A DNA stretch of 5,474 bases from an uncultured Pseudomonadota bacterium (lineage in GTDB: Bacteria > Pseudomonadota > Alphaproteobacteria > Rs-D84). Each line of letters begins with the position of its first letter. The first letter of the stretch is position 1. The notes below the pieces were generated by a model, which was given only the letters and a program-made list of their open reading frames with translations, was not told the origin of the DNA and ran no database searches. Shown here in pieces: positions 1 through 4,779 of this stretch. The stretch covers positions 1 to 5,474 of the forward strand of contig CAMOXB010000098.1 of NCBI GenBank assembly GCA_946628805.1, given 5' to 3'. Made by a program: the position numbers and the translations under genes.

Positions 1-190
1 ATAATTTACAGCCCAATATTGTGCAAACATTTAACAATTGCTTTTGATTAAGACGACGAACGCCTTTTTCAATTTTTGATACCGCAGATAATGACAAGTT
101 TGAACGACGTGCCAATTCTGTCATTTTCATGCCCTTGGATGCACGAATATTGCGAATATTATTTGGGAAAATGATTTCTTCTTGTGCCAT
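1..190 (-). CDS. XRE-family helix-turn-helix transcriptional regulator (N-terminal part, runs off left edge)
   Basis: The first 63 residues are visible. They start at an ATG (188-190) preceded by a strong Shine-Dalgarno, CAGGAG on the minus strand (plus 198-203), with a 7-nt spacer. They read as a Cro/C1-type DNA-binding domain: NIRNIRASKGMKMTELARRS (residues 11-30) gives helix 1 and the start of helix 2, and NLSLSAVSKIEKG (31-43) gives the turn and recognition helix with the family's typical S-x-IE-x-G ending. Such proteins bind short palindromic operators, often their own. The gene lies 66 bp downstream of dnaB on the same strand, with its own candidate promoter and palindrome between them. 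The C-terminal part, which would show whether it carries a peptidase, cupin or dimerisation domain, is outside the window, so host versus prophage origin cannot be decided. Confidence 0.9.
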   Translation of the reverse strand, partial: MAQEEIIFPNNIRNIRASKGMKMTELARRSNLSLSAVSKIEKGVRRLNQKQLLNVCTILGCKL

Positions 191-212
191 GGTTGGACTC
201 CTGATTATTATG

Positions 213-231
213 TTGACAAAATATTAGTCAA
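213..231. promoter_or_regulatory. 19-bp imperfect palindrome, possible operator for the XRE regulator
   Basis: TTGACAAAATATTAGTCAA has perfect 5-bp outer arms, TTGAC and GTCAA. Further AA/TT symmetry inside gives a TTGAC-N-AA-NNN-TT-N-GTCAA pattern. It covers the -10 element and predicted start site of the regulator promoter, which is the usual place for an autorepression site. Binding by the adjacent HTH protein is an inference. Confidence 0.4.
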
Positions 232-249
232 TTTTTACAGGTTTGGCAA
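221..249 (-). promoter_or_regulatory. Candidate sigma-70 promoter of the XRE regulator gene
   Basis: On the minus strand TTGCCA (plus 244-249, five of six consensus positions) is followed after exactly 17 nt by TAATAT (plus 221-226, four of six). Initiation would fall near plus 214, leaving a leader of about 24 nt that contains the CAGGAG ribosome site. This fits better than the alternative TTGACT/AATAAT pair, whose transcript would begin downstream of the ribosome site. It is predicted from consensus only. Confidence 0.45.
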
Positions 250-258
250 GTAAAAATT
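230..258 (-). terminator. AT-rich hairpin at the dnaB stop codon, weak terminator candidate
   Basis: The 9-bp arms 230-238 (AATTTTTAC) and 250-258 (GTAAAAATT) are perfectly complementary around an 11-nt loop. The right arm overlaps the dnaB stop codon (257-259). The stem has only one G-C pair and no clean U-tract follows it in the dnaB direction, so termination would be inefficient. It also overlaps the -35 element of the regulator promoter. It may be a weak terminator or coincidental AT-rich symmetry. Confidence 0.3.
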
Positions 259-1804
259 AAATCATATCATCCGGAATATCATTAATATCAGAAACAACAG
301 TTGTGTTTTCGGATACAGGCGACGCGTATTGGTTTTCAAATCCGGAATCTGGTATTTGTTGTGGCCCAAATTGGTTAAGATTATCAAACAGATAGAATTC
401 GCCAGTGAAACTTAAATGTACGGTTTCTGGTTTACCATGACGATTTTTTGCGATGATAACATCGGCTTTGTTGCGAACGTTGTCCAAACGTTTCTGCCAA
501 TTTTGCATTGATGTTTCAGATGCAGTTCCGGATAACTTTTTATCTGGGGAACGACCTTCCAGATAATATTCTTCGCGGTATGTGAACATAACAATATCCG
601 CATCTTGTTCGATTGATCCTGATTCACGTAAATCGGACAATACAGGACGCTTGTCATCACGTTGTTCAACACTGCGTGATAATTGCGAAAGAGCAATAAC
701 AGGGACGTCCATTTCCTTGGCCAAGATTTTTAATCCACGTGTGATTTCGGATAATTCTTGAACACGGTTATCGCTGTGTTTACCGCCAGGTGATGTCATC
801 AACTGTAAATAGTCGATAACAATTAATGCCAATCCGCCATATTGACGTGCAATACGACGTGCGCGTGTCTTTATCGCAGCGACAGACATATTTGCCGTAT
901 CATCGATAACCACAGGAACTTTTGAAAGCGCATCGCTGTATTGCGACATTTTCATAAAATCTTCGTCGGTCAAATTACCATCGCGCATATGTGATGCCGG
1001 TATCTTTGATTGTGAAGATAACACGCGTGCCGCCAATTGGGAATACGACATTTCCAAACTGAAAAATGCGACAGCGCCATGATATTGTGTGTTTGCACGA
1101 CCGTTTAATATAGCGTTGGCGGCATTAAATGCGATATTCATCGCCAGTGTTGTTTTACCCATACCTGGACGGCCAGCGATAATAATCAAATCCGAATGGT
1201 GCAGACCGCTGATTGATTTATCCAAATCGTCCAATCCGGTTGTAAGCCCAGACAACTTACCGTCGGCTTTGTATGCAATTTCGGCTTCGGTTAATGCGCT
1301 TTTTAATGCGTCTGCCAAAGATACGGTGTTATGTTCGCTTTGACCAGTTGATGCCAGGTTAAAAAGTTTTTGTTCTGCGGTTTCAATTTGTGTGTTAACC
1401 GATTTATCTAAATCTTCGGTGTATGCATCGTCGATAATTGTTTGTCCCAATTGAATTAAATCACGACGACGGGCATTGTCGAAAACAATACGACCATAAT
1501 GTTCAACATTAACAACGGTTGAACCAGCCGATGCCAATTTAGATAAATATTCAACACCGCCAACACTTTCCAGTGTTCCTTGCTGTTCCAGGTATGTTTT
1601 TGCAGTGATTATGTCAAACGGGACACCAACTGCAAATTGACGTAATGCCAAACGATAAATTTCTTGGTGCGCAGGATGCGAAAAATGTTCAGGTAATAAA
1701 AAGTCCGATACAGATTCCAAGGCACGGTTGTTCATCAATACCGCAGCCAAGACAGCCTGTTCGGCTTCAAGATTAGTAGGTAAAGTTTTCGGAGTAAAGT
1801 CCAT
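257..1804 (-). CDS. dnaB: Replicative DNA helicase DnaB
   Basis: This is the hexameric helicase that unwinds the chromosomal replication fork and recruits primase. The 515-517 residue length is slightly above the usual ~450-500. Numbering from the upstream GTG, the N-terminal primase-interacting domain spans about 13-115. A linker follows, then the RecA-like core at about 188-475. In the core, Walker A is GRPGMGKT (213-220), the catalytic Glu lies in SLEMS (E253), and Walker B is LIVIDYLQLM (D333). SQLSR (375-379), SDLRESGSIEQDAD (392-405) and KNRHGK (455-460) are also intact, so the enzyme looks functional. The ~40-residue C-terminal tail is acidic and low in similarity, as is common. I chose ATG (1802-1804). 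A GTG two codons upstream (1810) is possible, and neither has a clear Shine-Dalgarno. No intein is present. The 5' end abuts the divergent terminase fragment with no intergenic DNA, so its promoter must lie inside that gene. Confidence 0.97.
   Translation of the reverse strand: MDFTPKTLPTNLEAEQAVLAAVLMNNRALESVSDFLLPEHFSHPAHQEIYRLALRQFAVGVPFDIITAKTYLEQQGTLESVGGVEYLSKLASAGSTVVNVEHYGRIVFDNARRRDLIQLGQTIIDDAYTEDLDKSVNTQIETAEQKLFNLASTGQSEHNTVSLADALKSALTEAEIAYKADGKLSGLTTGLDDLDKSISGLHHSDLIIIAGRPGMGKTTLAMNIAFNAANAILNGRANTQYHGAVAFFSLEMSYSQLAARVLSSQSKIPASHMRDGNLTDEDFMKMSQYSDALSKVPVVIDDTANMSVAAIKTRARRIARQYGGLALIVIDYLQLMTSPGGKHSDNRVQELSEITRGLKILAKEMDVPVIALSQLSRSVEQRDDKRPVLSDLRESGSIEQDADIVMFTYREEYYLEGRSPDKKLSGTASETSMQNWQKRLDNVRNKADVIIAKNRHGKPETVHLSFTGEFYLFDNLNQFGPQQIPDSGFENQYASPVSENTTVVSDINDIPDDMI
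1791..1794 (+). promoter_or_regulatory. Ribosome binding site of the terminase fragment, located inside dnaB
   Basis: GGAG stands 8 nt before the ATG at 1803 on the plus strand. It lies antisense to dnaB codons 4-7. It supports ATG 1803 as a genuine translation start for the shortened terminase, rather than an in-frame remnant of a longer gene, although four bases can match by chance. Confidence 0.45.
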
Positions 1805-2651
1805 GTTCACTAGATTAAACGAAAATTTTCAGAATTCAATACCTTTTTTGCATGGGTATAAAAAATTAAAGATACCAATTATGGATGATGCCGGAAATCC
1901 GGCGTGGCCAGAGATGTTTCCAATTGAAAAAATTCATGAAATGCAAGATATTGTCGGACCACGTCATTTTTCTGCCCAGATGATGTTGGAATATGTCGAT
2001 CAAGAACGTGTGTTCCTGGATCCGGGGGCTGTCCATTTCTATTCTGATGATTTTGATATCCATACTGCGCGAATCGGTGATAATAATATCAGCGGTGTTG
2101 CATTATATTGGGATCCGTCCAGCGGGCGTCAAAATCATGATGGCAGTGTTTGTGTATTGGTATATCGCGACGATAAATCACGAAATATCTTTGTTCACGA
2201 TATCTTATATATGGACGTATCAGATGATGATTTGCATCCATTAAGTAGTCAATGTGAAACGGTTATTGATTTTATGCGTCAACATAATTTGACACGAATA
2301 GGTATTGAAACAAATGGTATTGGAAATGCGTTGCCTGAAATTATACGAAATGTGGCAAATAAAAACCAATTTCCAATAAACATTACGAATATTTCAAATC
2401 ATATAAAAAAAGAAACACGAATTTTGAACGCTTTGGAACCATTGCTGTCCACCGGACACGTTTATATGCACAATAAAATTAAACAAACAATTTTATTGTC
2501 AGAAATGTTGTCTTGGACACCAATTGGTTCAAAAGAACACGATGATGGTCTGGATGCTGTGGCGGGGGCGGTATCTATGATGCCGAATCCAATCCGTCCA
2601 TTTGGTGCCAGAATAACCCAGATTCGTGCAAATACAGAATTTAAAATATAA
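1803..2651 (+). CDS. Phage terminase large subunit, C-terminal nuclease half only (5'-truncated)
   Basis: In phages, TerL pumps DNA into the prohead with an N-terminal ATPase and cuts it with a C-terminal RNase H-like nuclease. This 282-residue protein has only the second half, about half of normal length. The segment before the nuclease is recognisable: GNPAWPEMFP (31-40) and VGPRHFSAQMMLEY (51-64), then FLDPGAVHFY. Metal-binding acidic positions remain: WDPSSG (D104), IETNGIGN (E169, N171) and HDDGLDAV (D247, D248, D251). The KKETRILNALEPLLSTGHVY and EMLSW segments match the BPP-1-like podoviral type. Walker A and B motifs are absent, and the short in-frame extension upstream of 1803 is only antisense to dnaB. 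The chosen ATG has GGAG 8 nt upstream. The gene heads a plus-strand series followed after 18 bp by the portal gene. It cannot be a packaging motor alone. It could be a decaying remnant, a stand-alone nuclease, or half of a split motor whose ATPase lies elsewhere. Confidence 0.88.
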   Translation: MFTRLNENFQNSIPFLHGYKKLKIPIMDDAGNPAWPEMFPIEKIHEMQDIVGPRHFSAQMMLEYVDQERVFLDPGAVHFYSDDFDIHTARIGDNNISGVALYWDPSSGRQNHDGSVCVLVYRDDKSRNIFVHDILYMDVSDDDLHPLSSQCETVIDFMRQHNLTRIGIETNGIGNALPEIIRNVANKNQFPINITNISNHIKKETRILNALEPLLSTGHVYMHNKIKQTILLSEMLSWTPIGSKEHDDGLDAVAGAVSMMPNPIRPFGARITQIRANTEFKI

Positions 2652-2669
2652 AAACAAAAGGAATAACAA

Positions 2670-3893
2670 ATGCAAAAAAATCTTATGCAATTATATAAAC
2701 GCGCGTTGGATGAAAGATCTGTATGGTTGCCACGATGGAAAGATGCAATGCGTTATACAATCCCAACAGATGACGCAGATGTTGCAACTTTGTTTGATGC
2801 GACAGCGGCAGATGCAGTTGATAATTTGGCTGCATCAATGTATTCGCTTTTAACACCACCAGAATCATTGTGGATTAATCTGGTTCGTGAAAGCGATTTG
2901 TCCCCAGATGCAGAAAATGCGACATCTATGTTGCGTGCGCATTTAAATGATTCAAATTTTTACACAACGATTCATCAATGCTATATTGATTTGGTCGTTT
3001 TAGGAACCGCATGTTTATTTATGGCGGAAAATCCGATTGGTTCGGATTCTGCGTTTTCGTTTACGGCAATTCCAATGTCTGATATCGCTATATTGCCAGG
3101 TGCAATTTTCCATACCACATCATTGCCTGCATGTGATTTAATGGAAAAATACCCAGACTTTGTATTCCCAGTAAATATGCGCGATACAATTAAATCAAAC
3201 CCAGAAACACCAATTCGCTTGGTCCAGGCTTTGGTTGGTAAAGATTTTACTGCCTGGGTTGATGTTGGTGGTGATTTTGAAAATAACGTTGTTGCACGTG
3301 GAACATTTGAAACAAACCCGTATATCATATTCCGTTGGTCTTTGGTCAGTGGTGAATTATATGGACGTGGTCCGGTATTGCGTGCATTGCCAGATATTAA
3401 AACGGCAAATAAAGTCGTCGAATTGGTATTGAAAAATGCAACTATCGCGGTCAGTGGTATATGGCAGGCTGATGATGACGGTGTTATCAATTTGTCGAAT
3501 ATAAACTTGACGCCTGGGGCAATTATTCCAAAGGCTGTCGGTTCTTCAGGGTTAACACCGCTAGCCAGTGGGGCGGATTTTGATGTGTCGCAAATTGTCC
3601 TGCGTGATTTGCGTGATCGCATACGTCATACATTATTGGCAGACAGACTTGGTATCTTGTCCGATAAAGAAATGACAGCAACTGAAATATTGGCACGCAA
3701 CAGTGATATGGTGCGAATTTTGGGTGCGACATATGGTCGTTTATTACATGAATTTATACGCCCATTATGTGAACGCGGATTACAGATTTTATCGCGTCGT
3801 GGTTTGATTGATAAAATATCTTTACATTCTGATGCGGAATTAAAATATATTGCACCAATCGCCCAAATGGCACACGAAGAAATGATTATATAA
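2670..3893 (+). CDS. Podovirus-type head-to-tail connector (portal) protein, compact form
   Basis: Portal proteins form the dodecameric ring through which phage DNA enters and leaves the capsid, and which docks the terminase. The 407 residues show the head-tail connector family pattern of short-tailed phages. It opens with LYKRALDERSVWLPRWKDAM (8-27), FDATAADAVDNLAAS (42-56) and LLTPPESLW (60-68). Then come LGTACLFMAE (111-120), FTAIPMSDIAI (131-141), SGELYGRGP (227-235), and MTATEILARN (335-344) followed by the helical RLLHEFIRPLCERGL stretch. From memory of the family, full-length members run to roughly 500-560 residues. Here the middle (about 120-200) is short and the protein stops soon after YIAPIAQMAHEE, where relatives continue for some tens of residues. 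The start is ATG with AAAAGGA 7 nt upstream. It is probably co-transcribed with the terminase piece (18 bp upstream) and the Bbp19-like gene (16 bp downstream). The frame has no stops or frameshifts. Confidence 0.9.
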   Translation: MQKNLMQLYKRALDERSVWLPRWKDAMRYTIPTDDADVATLFDATAADAVDNLAASMYSLLTPPESLWINLVRESDLSPDAENATSMLRAHLNDSNFYTTIHQCYIDLVVLGTACLFMAENPIGSDSAFSFTAIPMSDIAILPGAIFHTTSLPACDLMEKYPDFVFPVNMRDTIKSNPETPIRLVQALVGKDFTAWVDVGGDFENNVVARGTFETNPYIIFRWSLVSGELYGRGPVLRALPDIKTANKVVELVLKNATIAVSGIWQADDDGVINLSNINLTPGAIIPKAVGSSGLTPLASGADFDVSQIVLRDLRDRIRHTLLADRLGILSDKEMTATEILARNSDMVRILGATYGRLLHEFIRPLCERGLQILSRRGLIDKISLHSDAELKYIAPIAQMAHEEMII

Positions 3894-3909
3894 ACCAAAG
3901 GTGTAACCA

Positions 3910-4110
3910 ATGAACGAAATTGAAAAACATTATGCGCGGGTCTTTAACAGCGCGTCCGGTAAAATCGTTTTGAATCATTTGCGCACTATAACAATAGAGC
4001 GCGTTATGGGACAAAATGTATCAAATGAAGATTTACGTTGGTGTGCCGCACAAAGCGCATTGGTTCATCAAATTGAAAATTTTATAAAAAGAGGGAATAA
4101 TCCAACATAA
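3910..4110 (+). CDS. Bbp19-like small phage protein
   Basis: This is a 66-residue protein with no signal peptide or membrane segment. HYARVFNSASGKIVLNHLRT (7-26) fits the opening of Bbp19-like proteins (Y-x-R-V-F-x-T/S-x-x-G-x-x-V-L-x-x-L), followed by AAQSALVHQIENFIKRG (46-62) in place of the usual EGQR-x-LV-x-x-I helix. The family is named from Bordetella phage BPP-1 and is found near podoviral terminase and portal genes. Its molecular role is unknown to me. The ATG has AAAGG 8 nt upstream, and the gene begins 16 bp after the portal stop, so it is likely in the same transcript. The family assignment rests on motif recall and the matching neighbourhood. Confidence 0.7.
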   Translation: MNEIEKHYARVFNSASGKIVLNHLRTITIERVMGQNVSNEDLRWCAAQSALVHQIENFIKRGNNPT

Positions 4111-4168
4111 TAAACAAAATACAATTACATATTGCCGTATGTTTTTTATGGTAAATTATTAAAAAAAT

Positions 4169-4429
4169 ATGTCAAAAAACCCAAATATATTTTCGTTTAT
4201 TGATGCCTTGCGGGACAGTTGGTTTCTTATCGCTTTTATCGCAGGTATGATTTATTGGGTTGCACGCCAGGATTCGTCGCTTTCTGAAATTGAACGTATG
4301 GAACAGCGTATAACATCACTGGAAAATCGGACAACAATATTAGAATCCGGTATAGGGCAATTACAATTAAAAATAGACGGAATCAAAGAAGACGTTACAT
4401 TAATTAAAAGTGCGGTTATTAAAAATTAA
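4169..4429 (+). CDS. Small single-pass membrane protein with a coiled-coil tail, last gene of the phage-like block
   Basis: I do not recognise a named family for this 86-residue protein. A short N-terminal segment (1-17) precedes one hydrophobic helix, WFLIAFIAGMIYWVA (18-32). RQ follows, then a coiled coil from 41 to 83 with unbroken a/d heptads: I41, M44, I48, L51, T55, L58, I62, L65, I69, I72, V76, I79, V83. The layout resembles small phage membrane proteins of the holin/hemolysin-accessory kind, though XhlA-type proteins carry the membrane helix at the C-terminus. It could also be a membrane anchor that oligomerises a partner. It starts 58 bp after the Bbp19-like gene. No Shine-Dalgarno is visible in the A-rich leader. 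A TTGCCG at 4132-4137 lacks a well-spaced -10, so I call no promoter. Its stop overlaps that of convergent yraN. Confidence 0.75.
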   Translation: MSKNPNIFSFIDALRDSWFLIAFIAGMIYWVARQDSSLSEIERMEQRITSLENRTTILESGIGQLQLKIDGIKEDVTLIKSAVIKN

Positions 4430-4440
4430 ATAGCATTTTT
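4421..4440. terminator. Possible bidirectional A/T hairpin between convergent genes
   Basis: Arms AAAAAT (4421-4426) and ATTTTT (4435-4440) flank an 8-nt loop, and both strands give a U-rich right arm. The stem has no G-C pair and overlaps both stop codons. It sits where a shared terminator is needed, but thermodynamically it is very weak. Confidence 0.25.
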
Positions 4441-4779
4441 TGCCCAATATATTTTATGACCGCAAACAATAATTACATCAAAACGGGCATCACCTGTCCA
4501 TTTATTGTTGATAAGATAAGTTTCTGCGGCACGACGCAAACGTACGGATTGTGCCGGCGTTATGGCTTCCCATGCCGCAGAAATATTTTTACGACATTTA
4601 ACTTCGATAAAAACGATAGTGTTCTTATGCTTTGCGATTATATCAATTTCTGCGCGACCTGTTTTTTTACCGGTAATATATCGACTTTTCAAAATTCGAT
4701 AACCATGTATGCGCAAATACATACGTGCCAAAAATTCAGAATATAATCCGGTGGTATAAGATGTTTTATTAGAAAGCAT
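4426..4779 (-). CDS. yraN: YraN family (UPF0102) endonuclease-like protein
   Basis: The 117 residues match the usual length of this widespread family, which has a PD-(D/E)xK / Holliday-junction-resolvase-like fold but no settled function. Visible motifs are GLYSEFLARMYLRIHGYRIL (11-30, E15), AEIDIIA (43-49, D46), VFIEVKCR (56-63, E59 and K61 of the catalytic E-x-K), EAITPAQSVRLRRAAETYL (71-89) and RFDVIIV (99-105). All candidate active-site residues are kept, so it is probably functional. I chose ATG at 4777-4779. A GTG at 4803 would add eight residues that do not look conserved and has no ribosome site, whereas the ATG has a weak AGG upstream. The start overlaps the end of the preceding gene by 11 bp, suggesting translational coupling. 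It converges with the phage-like block, and the two stop codons interlock at TTAA (4426-4429). Confidence 0.93.
   Translation of the reverse strand: MLSNKTSYTTGLYSEFLARMYLRIHGYRILKSRYITGKKTGRAEIDIIAKHKNTIVFIEVKCRKNISAAWEAITPAQSVRLRRAAETYLINNKWTGDARFDVIIVCGHKIYWAKNAI

Noticed and set aside
204..231. Alternative promoter TTGACT-16-AATAAT for the regulator
   Set aside because: The consensus match is good, but the transcript would start after the CAGGAG ribosome site. The TTGCCA-17-TAATAT pair keeps that site in the leader.
1089..1343. Plus-strand 84-codon frame inside dnaB
   Set aside because: It lies antisense to the Walker A region of an intact helicase gene and has no family features.
1728..1802. 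Extension of the terminase frame upstream to a TTG at 1728
   Set aside because: The 25 extra residues are antisense to the conserved start of dnaB and show no terminase ATPase motifs. ATG 1803 has a better placed ribosome site.
1804..1870. dnaB promoter inside the start of the terminase gene (TTGAAT ... TAATCT on the minus strand)
   Set aside because: The -10 matches only three of six positions, so it is not supported, although a promoter must exist somewhere in this stretch or further right.
2981..3622. Minus-strand open frame of 213 codons inside the portal gene
   Set aside because: It is wholly antisense to a clearly conserved portal, has no recognisable domain, and is explained by the third-position pattern of the portal codons.
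4456..4746. Plus-strand cysteine-rich 96-codon frame over yraN
   Set aside because: It is antisense to conserved YraN motifs, and the cysteines arise from the complement of GCA/ACA-rich codons.
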